From Chromatiales bacterium (GTDB lineage: Bacteria; Pseudomonadota; Gammaproteobacteria; CAMYNG01): DNA of 9,349 bases. Position numbers and translations under genes: made by a program. The stretch lies in contig JALSIK010000389.1 of assembly GCA_026990045.1 (NCBI GenBank), positions 1 through 9,349 of the forward strand. Direction: 5' to 3'. Positions 1-6,174 of the stretch are shown in pieces; within the stretch, counting starts at the first letter, position 1, and the number at the start of each line of letters is the position of its first letter. The notes below the pieces were generated by a model that saw nothing but the letters and a program-made list of their open reading frames with translations, had not been told where the DNA came from and searched no databases.

Positions 1-2032
1 CCTCGAGCTCGCGCTTTTTCTGCTCCACCTTGGGGGTCAGCTTGCGCCTGGCCTCGCGCCGGGTCCAGGCCTTGACCACCGCCTCCAGGTCCACCCGCAC
101 CCGCGGTCCGGCCCACGGCCCGTGCACCCGCACCGGCACCGGCAGGCCTTCCAGCTCCTTGTGGGCGGCGGTGCCGTAGGTGATGGTGAGGGTGTAGTCC
201 AGGGTCTCGGCGGGCAGGTTCACCCGGCCGCGGCCGCTGATGCGGGCGTTGGGGGAGACGGCCAGCAGGTCGTCGTTGCGGGCGATGCCGTTTTCGATCA
301 CCGCGCTGGCGGTGAGGCGGTCGTAGCGCGAGCGGCGCACCAGGGACTCCCTGGGCGGCAGGGGCTCGCCGCGCAGCCTGGCCTTGACGTAACGGGCCAC
401 GGCGTCGGTGTCCAGCATGGCCAGGTCGCCGTCGGCCAGTTTCAGGGTCACGCGGCCGCCCAGGCTGCGGGTGAGCGCCGCGGTGCCCGTTCCCCCCGCG
501 GCCAGCGTCAGCCTCACGTCGCCGTGGCCGGTGAGCGGGGGCTGTTGTTCCCCGGTGAGGTCGGTGAGCAGGGGCCCCAGGTCCACGCCCTCGAGGGCGC
601 TGTCCAGCTCCATCCCGAGCCGGCGGCCGTCGGCGGCCAGCGCGGCGCGGCCGCGGTGGCGCCCGCCGTAGAGGGTCGCGTTCAGGGGCGAGACGGCCAG
701 GCGCCGGCCGGCCAGGCGCAGGCCCGCTTCCAGCTTCGTGAGCGCCAGGCCCGCGACCCGGAGCCGGCCCGCGCGCAGGGTGCCGCGGGCCTCCGCGGCG
801 GGCAGGGCGGGCACGGGGGCGGCAGGCGCCGCGGCGCCCGTGCCCCGGGCGGGGGGGCCTTGCGGGGCCGGCGGCGGCAGGTAGCGGTCCAGGTCCAGGG
901 CATCCAGCGCCAGGTCGAAGCGCAGGGGGCCGCCGTCCTTGCCCCGGAGCCGGCCCCGCAGGCGGCTGTCGTCCAGGGTCAGGTCCAGGCCCTCCAGCGA
1001 CCAGGCGCCGCCGCCGGCGGCGAAGCCGGTGGTGAGCGCGGCGCGGCGCAGGGCCTTGGGATCGGCGGTGGCGGGGGCCGGCAGGCCCAGCCTGCCCATG
1101 ACCGCGCGGGGATCGAAGGGGCGGACCTCCAGGCGCCCGGTGATGCGCCCGCCGGCATCACCCCGGGCCGAGGCGGCCAGCTCCACCCCGGCGGCGGTGG
1201 CCGCGAGCCCCTCCAGCCTCAGCCCGTCGCCGCCCAGGGCCAGGCGCCGGAGGGCCAGCTTCACCGGCACCGGCCGGCCGCCGGGCAGGCCGGCGCCGGA
1301 GAGCTCCGTTCGGGCGTCGAGGCCGGTGACCTCCACCGCGCCGGGGCCGGCCAGCATGCGGGCCCTGGCCTGCACCCGGGCCTCCAGCGCCGGATCCTTG
1401 CGGGTGAAGGTGAAGGCCAGCTCCACGGGCACCGGCTGTCCGGGGAGGACGGCCCCCGTCTCCAGCTCCACGTCCGCGAGCCGCAGCCGCTCGCCCGAGG
1501 CGGCGTCGTGCCAGTCCACCCGGGCGTCGCGCACGTGCAGGCCGGACAGGGCCAGGCGCCAGCCCGCTTCGACCGGCGCCGGCGCGGCCGGCGGGCCGGC
1601 GGGCGGTGCGGGCGCGGCGTCGGCCTCCGGGCCCAGGTCGTCCCAGTTGGTGCGCCCGCTGCGGTCACGGGCCAGGCGCAGGGTGAGCCCGTCCAGCTCC
1701 AGGCGGCCGCTCAGGGTGCGGGAGAGCAGGGGCAGCAGGTCCACCGCCACCGCCGCGCGGCGGCTCTCCAGGAAGGGCCCGGTGCCGAAGTCCGCCGGCT
1801 GGGCCAGGCGCAGGGCGCCCAGCTCCAGGCGCAGGCGCAGGGCGGGCGACAGCGACCAGGCCAGGTCACCGGGCAGCTCCAGGCGGCGGCCGGTGTGCTC
1901 CGCCACCGCCTCGACGATGAGGGGCTTGAAGCGGTTGGCATCGACGAGGGTGACCACCAGCACCGGCGCGGCGGCGGCCAGCAGGAGCAGCAGGGCCAGG
2001 ATCCAGAGGGTGTACTTGAGGGGCCGTTTCAC
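1..2032 (-). CDS. asmA: AsmA family protein, C-terminus cut by window edge
   Basis: Inner-membrane-anchored, mostly periplasmic protein of the AsmA family. The family is linked to outer-membrane assembly and, more recently, to bridge-like lipid transport between membranes; the exact role here is inferred. The frame is open for 677 codons from a GTG at 2030-2032, preceded by AGGA six bases upstream, and runs off the left edge. Residues about 8-29 are one hydrophobic helix (LWILALLLLLAAAAPVLVV) after a short Lys/Arg N-terminus. They are followed by the typical family opening (DANRFKPLI...EHTGR, about 33-51). Two Ala/Pro-rich linkers lie near residues 137-152 and 384-414. The conserved C-terminal AsmA region follows (for example SPNARISGRGRVNLPAETLDY, then LTITYGTA), and the visible end is a charged stretch (KVEQKKRELE). 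E. coli AsmA is about 617 residues, so this one is somewhat long. It lies 62 bp downstream of tRNA-Gly and may be read from the tRNA promoter. The family call is confident; the ortholog call is less so. Confidence 0.88.
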   Translation of the reverse strand, partial: MKRPLKYTLWILALLLLLAAAAPVLVVTLVDANRFKPLIVEAVAEHTGRRLELPGDLAWSLSPALRLRLELGALRLAQPADFGTGPFLESRRAAVAVDLLPLLSRTLSGRLELDGLTLRLARDRSGRTNWDDLGPEADAAPAPPAGPPAAPAPVEAGWRLALSGLHVRDARVDWHDAASGERLRLADVELETGAVLPGQPVPVELAFTFTRKDPALEARVQARARMLAGPGAVEVTGLDARTELSGAGLPGGRPVPVKLALRRLALGGDGLRLEGLAATAAGVELAASARGDAGGRITGRLEVRPFDPRAVMGRLGLPAPATADPKALRRAALTTGFAAGGGAWSLEGLDLTLDDSRLRGRLRGKDGGPLRFDLALDALDLDRYLPPPAPQGPPARGTGAAAPAAPVPALPAAEARGTLRAGRLRVAGLALTKLEAGLRLAGRRLAVSPLNATLYGGRHRGRAALAADGRRLGMELDSALEGVDLGPLLTDLTGEQQPPLTGHGDVRLTLAAGGTGTAALTRSLGGRVTLKLADGDLAMLDTDAVARYVKARLRGEPLPPRESLVRRSRYDRLTASAVIENGIARNDDLLAVSPNARISGRGRVNLPAETLDYTLTITYGTAAHKELEGLPVPVRVHGPWAGPRVRVDLEAVVKAWTRREARRKLTPKVEQKKRELE

Positions 2033-2050
2033 GTTGCGTCCTGCAGGCGG

Positions 2051-2088
2051 GTCCCGGTTGGCGGGACACCGGACGGCCGGTGCACCGG
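2051..2088 (-). other. Two hairpins between tRNA-Gly and asmA
   Basis: Two inverted repeats fill much of the 62-bp gap. One has arms GTCCCG/CGGGAC (2051-2056 and 2062-2067) around a 5-base loop. The other is a perfect 12-base palindrome, CCGGTGCACCGG (2077-2088). Neither is followed by a T-run on the minus strand, so they look more like processing or stability structures 3' of the tRNA than an intrinsic terminator. This fits read-through from the tRNA into asmA, but that is inference. Confidence 0.45.
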
Positions 2089-2094
2089 AGGGAC

Positions 2095-2169
2095 TGGAGC
2101 GGGCGATGGGAGTCGAACCCACGTCACGAGCTTGGGAAGCTCGGGTAATAGCCGTTATACGACGCCCGC
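2095..2169 (-). tRNA. tRNA-Gly, anticodon CCC
   Basis: The minus strand folds as a complete tRNA. The acceptor stem is GCGGGCG paired with CGCCCGC. The D-arm has the GTAT...GGCTATTAC layout. The anticodon stem is CGAGC/GCTCG around the loop TTCCCAA, giving anticodon CCC (2134-2136), which reads GGG. The T-arm is GTGGG-TTCGACT-CCCAT. A discriminator T and an encoded CCA (2095-2097) complete the 3' end. From memory of the E. coli genes, the D-arm and 5' half resemble tRNA-Gly(UCC), while the anticodon arm resembles tRNA-Gly(CCC). The sequence is intact and should be functional. Confidence 0.95.
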
Positions 2170-2180
2170 GTGGTGATCCA

Positions 2181-2211
2181 AGTTTAGCGGCGCCGGTGCC
2201 CCGCGTGTCAA
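2181..2211 (-). promoter_or_regulatory. Sigma-70-type promoter of tRNA-Gly
   Basis: On the minus strand a perfect -35 TTGACA (2206-2211) is followed after 19 bases by TAAACT (2181-2186, five of six matches to TATAAT). The predicted start is near 2174, only about five bases before the mature tRNA 5' end at 2169. That is a normal short tRNA leader. The spacer is slightly long. The -35 directly abuts the end of the acyl-CoA synthetase gene. Confidence 0.7.
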
Positions 2212-2224
2212 GCCCCCGCGGGCT
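2211..2224 (-). terminator. Weak hairpin at the end of the acyl-CoA synthetase gene
   Basis: Arms AGCCC (2211-2215) and GGGCT (2220-2224) enclose a 4-base loop. The hairpin begins in the stop codon, and only two Ts follow on the minus strand. It overlaps the -35 box of the tRNA promoter. As an intrinsic terminator it would be weak, so read-through into tRNA-Gly is possible. Confidence 0.3.
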
Positions 2225-4017
2225 CAGGCGTAGAGGGCCTCCACCAGCGCGGCGTGGGCCTCCATGACCTTGTGGCGCTTGACCTTGAGGGTGGGGGTGA
2301 GCATGCCGTTGTCGATGGTCCAGGGCTGCAGCAGCGGCGCCACGCGGCGGATCTTGGCGTAGCCGGGGAAGTCGTGCAGGCAGTCGCCCACGCGCGCGGT
2401 GAGGGTCTTGAGCAGGCGGGGGTGGCGCAGGGAGGCCTCGTCCATGGGGTCCAGGCCGTGGTCCTGGGCCAGGCCGAACCAGTGGTCGGCGTTGAGCACC
2501 ACCAGCGCGCCCAGGTATGGCCGGCCCTCGCCCACCACCACCGCCTGCTCGAACAGGGGATCCAGGGTGATGGCGGCCTCCATGTCCACCGGCGGGATTT
2601 TCTCGCCGTTGGACAGGACCAGGATGTCCTTGATGCGGCCGGTGATGTAGATGCGCCCGTCGCGGATCTCGGCCTTGTCGCCGGTGTGCAGCCACCCGCC
2701 GGGGTCGATCATCTCGGCGGTGGCGCGGTGGTTGTTCCAGTAGCCCAGCATGACGCCGGGGCCCTTCACCAGCAGCTCGCCGGTCTCCGGGTCGGTCCTG
2801 ACGGCGATGCCGTCCAGCGGCCGGCCCACCGAGGCCGGGTCGTTGTCGTCCAGGCGGTTGGTGGAGATGACGGGGCTGGTCTCGGTGAGACCGTAGCCCT
2901 GGATGAGGTTCACACCCAGGCCGAGGAACACGCGGGCCACCGGCAGGGGCAGGGCCGCGCCGCCGGAGACCGCCAGCCGCAGGCGGCCGCCCAGGCGGGC
3001 GTGGATCTTCGCCGCCACCAGCCGGTGCAGCAGCGGCCACAGCACCAGCGCCGGATGCCAGCCGGCCAGGCCCTGGCGGTGGCGGAAGCGGCGCCAGCCC
3101 ACGGCCACCGCCAGCTCGAACAGGAGGCGGCGGATGGCGGGGCCCCGGGCGAGCTGCTGCTGCAGGCGCTCGTAGATGCGCTCGAAGATGCGCGGCACCG
3201 AGACCAGGGCGGTGGGCCGCTGGGTGGCGATGTCCTCGGCCAGCTGCTGCACCGAGCGCGCGTAGACCACGGTCATGCCCAGCATCATGGGGATGTAGTA
3301 CCCGGTGGTGCGCTCGAAGGTGTGGGAGATGGGCAGGAAGGACAGGGCCACGTCGTCGCCGGTCACGGGCAGGGCGCGGATGGAGGCGTCGGCCACCGAC
3401 AGGATGTTGCGGTGCGACAGCATCACCCCCTTGGGCCGGCCGGTGGTGCCCGAGGTGTAGACGATGGTGGCCAGGGCCCCGGCGTCGCCGCCGCGCTCGC
3501 GCAGGGGCGGGGCCTCGGCGGGCAGGCGATCCGCCATCGCCGCCACGCGCTCGTCCCTCTGGTCCAGCGCGCCCTTGTCCGGCTGGAGCACGAACACCCG
3601 CCTGAGCCCCTCCAGCGCCTCGCCCTGCCCGGCCAGCCGGCCCCAGCGCGCGGCGGTGTCCACCAGCAGCACCTTGACCCCGGCGTCCTGCAGGATGTAG
3701 GTGACGTTGTCGGGGCGGTCCTCGCAGTAGAGCGGCACCACCACCAGCCCCAGGCCCAGCGCCGCCTGCTCGAAGGCCACCCAGTGGGGGCCGTTCCGGA
3801 TCTGCAGCGCCACCCGGTCGCCGGGCTGCAGCCCTTCCCCGCGCAGCACGGCCTGCCAGCGGGCCACGTGCCGGCCCATGTCGCGCCAGGTGAGGTCGTG
3901 CCACCGGCCGTGCTCGTGGTGGCGGTAGGCCACCCGCTCCGGGCTGCGGGCCACCCGCTCGCGGAACAGGGCGTCGAGGGTGCCGATGCCGGCGTCGATC
4001 CAGTCTCGTTGCTGCAT
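2224..4017 (-). CDS. Long-chain fatty-acid-CoA ligase (AMP-forming)
   Basis: Activates long-chain fatty acids with ATP and CoA through an acyl-adenylate, feeding beta-oxidation or lipid synthesis at the cytoplasmic membrane. The 597-residue protein has the adenylate-forming motifs in order: P-loop YTSGTTGRPKG (about 187-197), GYGLTETSP (374-382), LHTGD (443-447), TGRIKDILVLSNGEKIPP (459-476) and the C-terminal lysine region LTPTLKVKR (K578 is the likely catalytic lysine). Length and the NGEKIPP-type motif fit the long FAA1-like group (COG1022) rather than E. coli FadD, so no symbol is given. In-frame ATGs also exist at 4059 and 4047. I chose 4017 because AGGA lies 11 bases upstream and because a likely -10 box (4046-4051) would place the transcript start below both upstream ATGs. 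The gene is divergent from thiS. Chain-length preference cannot be read from the sequence. Confidence 0.9.
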   Translation of the reverse strand: MQQRDWIDAGIGTLDALFRERVARSPERVAYRHHEHGRWHDLTWRDMGRHVARWQAVLRGEGLQPGDRVALQIRNGPHWVAFEQAALGLGLVVVPLYCEDRPDNVTYILQDAGVKVLLVDTAARWGRLAGQGEALEGLRRVFVLQPDKGALDQRDERVAAMADRLPAEAPPLRERGGDAGALATIVYTSGTTGRPKGVMLSHRNILSVADASIRALPVTGDDVALSFLPISHTFERTTGYYIPMMLGMTVVYARSVQQLAEDIATQRPTALVSVPRIFERIYERLQQQLARGPAIRRLLFELAVAVGWRRFRHRQGLAGWHPALVLWPLLHRLVAAKIHARLGGRLRLAVSGGAALPLPVARVFLGLGVNLIQGYGLTETSPVISTNRLDDNDPASVGRPLDGIAVRTDPETGELLVKGPGVMLGYWNNHRATAEMIDPGGWLHTGDKAEIRDGRIYITGRIKDILVLSNGEKIPPVDMEAAITLDPLFEQAVVVGEGRPYLGALVVLNADHWFGLAQDHGLDPMDEASLRHPRLLKTLTARVGDCLHDFPGYAKIRRVAPLLQPWTIDNGMLTPTLKVKRHKVMEAHAALVEALYA

Positions 4018-4045
4018 GGGTCGTCGATTCCTGCGGCGCCGGCTC

Positions 4046-4051
4046 ATGATA
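4046..4051 (-). promoter_or_regulatory. Candidate -10 box for the acyl-CoA synthetase gene
   Basis: TATCAT on the minus strand matches TATAAT at five of six positions. No good -35 lies 16-18 bases upstream (the region is G/C-rich). The predicted start near 4039 gives a leader of about 22 bases that contains the AGGA ribosome-binding site (4029-4032) for the ATG at 4017. Confidence 0.35.
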
Positions 4052-4052
4052 C

Positions 4053-4088
4053 GGCCCATTGACGGGCCGGGCCAGTGGCCGATACGCT
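4053..4088 (+). promoter_or_regulatory. Candidate thiS promoter with overlapping inverted repeat
   Basis: TTGACG (4059-4064) and TACGCT (4083-4088) are 18 bases apart. The -35 matches five of six positions and the -10 only three of six. The inverted repeat GGCCC-ATTGAC-GGGCC (4053-4068) covers the -35 and could be an operator. The predicted start falls at or next to the thiS ATG (4095), so the message would be leaderless or nearly so. No TPP riboswitch motifs are present. Confidence 0.35.
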
Positions 4089-4094
4089 AGTTAC

Positions 4095-4295
4095 ATGGAG
4101 ATCATCGTCAACGGCAGCCAGCGGGAAGTGCCCCCGGGCTACACTGCCCAGCAGCTGGTGGAGGACCTGGGCCTGGCGGGGCGGCGCATCGCCATGGAGG
4201 TCAACCGCGAGATCGTGCCCCGCAGCGACTACCCGGCGCGCGTGCTCAACGACGGCGACCGGGTGGAAGTGGTCCACGCCATCGGCGGCGGCTGA
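4095..4295 (+). CDS. thiS: Sulfur carrier protein ThiS
   Basis: Small ubiquitin-like protein of 66 residues whose C-terminal glycine is adenylated and converted to a thiocarboxylate; it then gives sulfur to ThiG for the thiazole ring of thiamine. The length is typical, and the C-terminus ends in IGGG with the required terminal Gly-Gly. The family pattern MEIIVNG (1-7), the central AMEVNREIVPRSDY (33-46) and the NDGDRVEVVHAIGGG end are all visible. The frame is open upstream to an ATG at 4059, but the family start is the ATG at 4095. No Shine-Dalgarno sequence precedes it. thiG follows after 89 bp on the same strand, and the pair is expected to act together. The ThiF/ThiI and cysteine desulfurase partners are not in the window. 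Confidence 0.95.
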   Translation: MEIIVNGSQREVPPGYTAQQLVEDLGLAGRRIAMEVNREIVPRSDYPARVLNDGDRVEVVHAIGGG

Positions 4296-4309
4296 GCACC
4301 GTTCCGTTA

Positions 4310-4315
4310 TATAAT
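4310..4315 (+). promoter_or_regulatory. Perfect TATAAT upstream of thiG
   Basis: A perfect TATAAT sits in a short A/T-rich island (4307-4316) just after thiS, in otherwise G/C-rich DNA. No convincing -35 lies 16-18 bases upstream, since that space is the end of thiS. If used, transcription would start near 4322, at the base of the following hairpin. It may instead be fortuitous, with thiS and thiG sharing one message. Confidence 0.35.
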
Positions 4316-4321
4316 TCCAGC

Positions 4322-4378
4322 GGGTGTCACGGCACCCCTGCGTCTGACCTGACAGCGCGCCCCAGCGGCGCCCGGAAG
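4322..4378 (+). promoter_or_regulatory. Structured thiG leader: two hairpins and ribosome-binding site
   Basis: Hairpin one pairs GGGTG (4322-4326) with CACCC (4333-4337). Hairpin two pairs GCGCC (4357-4361) with GGCGC (4367-4371) and ends two bases before the ribosome-binding site GGAAG (4374-4378), which is six bases from the thiG ATG. The position suggests translational control or mRNA stabilisation, but this is inference. The conserved TPP-riboswitch elements (CTGAGA and the GATAATGCCAGCG-like segment) are absent. Confidence 0.4.
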
Positions 4379-4384
4379 CAAGCC

Positions 4385-5197
<813 letters not shown>

Positions 5198-5258
5198 ACA
5201 GGGACCGGGGGCTGGTGACTGGCCGCCGGGCCCGATTCCCCTTGCCGGCAGCGCGTGG

Positions 5259-5285
5259 GGCGGATTGGGCACCGCGGTATCCGCC
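5259..5285 (+). other. Inverted repeat between thiG and trmB
   Basis: Arms GGCGGAT (5259-5265) and ATCCGCC (5279-5285) enclose 13 bases, midway in the 125-bp gap. No T-run follows, so it is not a convincing terminator. I see no clear promoter for trmB in this gap, which leaves read-through from thiG as the simplest idea. Confidence 0.3.
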
Positions 5286-5322
5286 GGCTGGCGCAGGTCC
5301 CGTATCCCGTCAGGGCATCGCC

Positions 5323-6051
5323 GTGCGGTGCCGCCGTGCAACGACTGTAAGCCCTGTGGTTGGCGCCAATCGAAACACCGTTCCACGACGCAGGATCCGC
5401 AGCTTCGTCCGCCGCGAGGGGCGCCTGACGCCGGCGCAGCGGCGGGCACTGGAGGAGCTGCTGCCCCGCTACGGCGTGCCCGGTCATGGACCGCTGGACC
5501 CGGCGGCGCTGTTCGGGCGCCGGGCACCGCTGACGGTGGAAGTGGGCTTCGGCAACGGCGAGGTGCTGGCGGCCCTGGCGCAGGCCCACCCGGAGCGCGA
5601 TCACCTGGGTATCGAGGTCCACCGTCCCGGCGTGGGGCGCCTGCTCAACCGCGTCCACGGGCTGGGGCTGTCCAACGTGCGGGTGGCGGTGGACGACGCC
5701 ATGGAGGTGCTGCCGCGGCTGCCGGAGGGCAGCATCGATCTCCTGCTGGTGTTCTTTCCCGATCCCTGGCATAAGAAGCGCCATCACAAGCGGCGCCTGG
5801 TGAACGCGGAGTTCGCCCGGCTTGCGGCGAGCCGGCTGCGCCCCGGCGGGCACCTGCACCTGGCCACCGACTGGGAGGACTACGCCCGGCAGATGCTGGA
5901 GGTGCTGGGTGCGGAACCGGCGCTGCGCAACCTGTCTCCCACCGGCGACTTCGTGCCCCGGCCGGATTCGCGTCCGGTGACCCGTTTCGAGGCCCGCGGC
6001 CGCCGCCTGGGGCACGAGGTGTTCGATCTGCTCTACGAGCGCCGGTTTTAG
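5323..6051 (+). CDS. trmB: tRNA (guanine-N7-)-methyltransferase TrmB
   Basis: SAM-dependent enzyme that makes m7G at position 46 of many tRNAs. With the GTG start at 5323 the protein has 242 residues, close to the 239 of E. coli TrmB. Visible family features are RRRIRSFVRREGRLT (22-36), the SAM-binding VEVGFGNGE (72-80), GIEVHRPGVG (96-105), GLSNVRV (115-121), the catalytic and tRNA-binding FFPDPWHKKRHHKRR (144-158), ATDWEDYA (181-188), and DSRPVTRFEARGRRLGH (215-231). The frame has no in-frame ATG between thiG and the conserved core, so the start is not ATG. GTG 5323 has AGGG eight bases upstream. GTG 5356 is the alternative (231 residues) but lacks a ribosome-binding site. I recall thiG-trmB adjacency in Pseudomonas. 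The stop overlaps the first base of a hairpin. Confidence 0.93.
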   Translation: MRCRRATTVSPVVGANRNTVPRRRIRSFVRREGRLTPAQRRALEELLPRYGVPGHGPLDPAALFGRRAPLTVEVGFGNGEVLAALAQAHPERDHLGIEVHRPGVGRLLNRVHGLGLSNVRVAVDDAMEVLPRLPEGSIDLLLVFFPDPWHKKRHHKRRLVNAEFARLAASRLRPGGHLHLATDWEDYARQMLEVLGAEPALRNLSPTGDFVPRPDSRPVTRFEARGRRLGHEVFDLLYERRF

Positions 6052-6074
6052 CGGGCTGTTGAAAAACAGCCTGC
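6051..6074 (+). other. GAAA-loop hairpin directly after trmB
   Basis: GGCTGTT (6054-6060) pairs with AACAGCC (6065-6071) around a GAAA tetraloop. The stem can extend by three further pairs, one of them G-T, to 6051-6074. No T-run follows on the plus strand, so it is not a textbook terminator for trmB, but the compact stem could protect or help end the trmB message. Confidence 0.5.
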
Positions 6075-6147
6075 TGTAGCGGGGCAGGGATGCCACGCCC
6101 GCGAATCGAGCGTGGCGTGTCAACGGTTGATTGGGCGCGTTGAAAAA
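6058..6147. repeat. 9-base direct repeat GTTGAAAAA, two copies
   Basis: GTTGAAAAA occurs at 6058-6066 and 6139-6147, each forming part of a hairpin. The shorter inverted pair TCAAC-G-GTTGA (6120-6130) lies between them. The second copy shares only the core with the first, not the flanks. I recall similar TTTTTCAAC-containing palindromes recurring in intergenic DNA of some gammaproteobacteria and at insertion-sequence ends, so this may be a dispersed intergenic repeat or a mobile-element remnant. No transposase fragment is visible. Confidence 0.4.
6092..6116. other. Inverted repeat in the trmB-mak spacer
   Basis: GCCACGC (6092-6098) pairs perfectly with GCGTGGC (6110-6116) across 11 bases. 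It is the middle of three consecutive stem-loops in a 123-bp gene-free gap between two convergent genes. Its role is unknown. Confidence 0.45.
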
Positions 6148-6163
6148 GGCCAGGACGGCCTTT
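6143..6163 (-). terminator. Intrinsic terminator of mak
   Basis: On the minus strand, AAAGGCC (6157-6163) pairs with GGCCTTT (6145-6151) around a 5-base loop, and the T-run continues to 6143. It lies 12 bases after the mak stop codon. This is the best intrinsic terminator in the window. The plus strand also forms the stem but lacks a long following T-run. Confidence 0.7.
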
Positions 6164-6174
6164 GCAGCATTCTG

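Noticed and set aside
122..2176. Long plus-strand open frame opposite asmA (684 codons)
   Set aside because: It is Gly/Gln/Ala/Arg-rich with no recognisable motif, runs through the tRNA gene, and lies opposite a well-supported AsmA. High G+C makes long antisense frames common.
2254..4062. Long plus-strand open frame opposite the acyl-CoA synthetase (602 codons)
   Set aside because: Its composition is the mirror of the real gene (rich in His, Gln, Gly and Val) with no family motif. The opposite strand has every adenylate-forming motif.
4322..4384. TPP riboswitch upstream of thiG
   Set aside because: A hairpin and an ACCTGA-like word are present, but the conserved CTGAGA and the GATAATGCCAGCG-type segment are missing.
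4338..4384. Small SRP RNA, because of a CCGGAAGCAAGCC-like segment
   Set aside because: The conserved SRP loop reads close to GGAAGGAAGCA inside a long helix. Here the match is partial, the helix is absent, and the GGAAG serves as the thiG ribosome-binding site.
6051..6163. CRISPR-like array or intact insertion sequence
   Set aside because: Only two short repeat copies with unlike flanks are present, without regular spacers, terminal inverted repeats or any transposase fragment.
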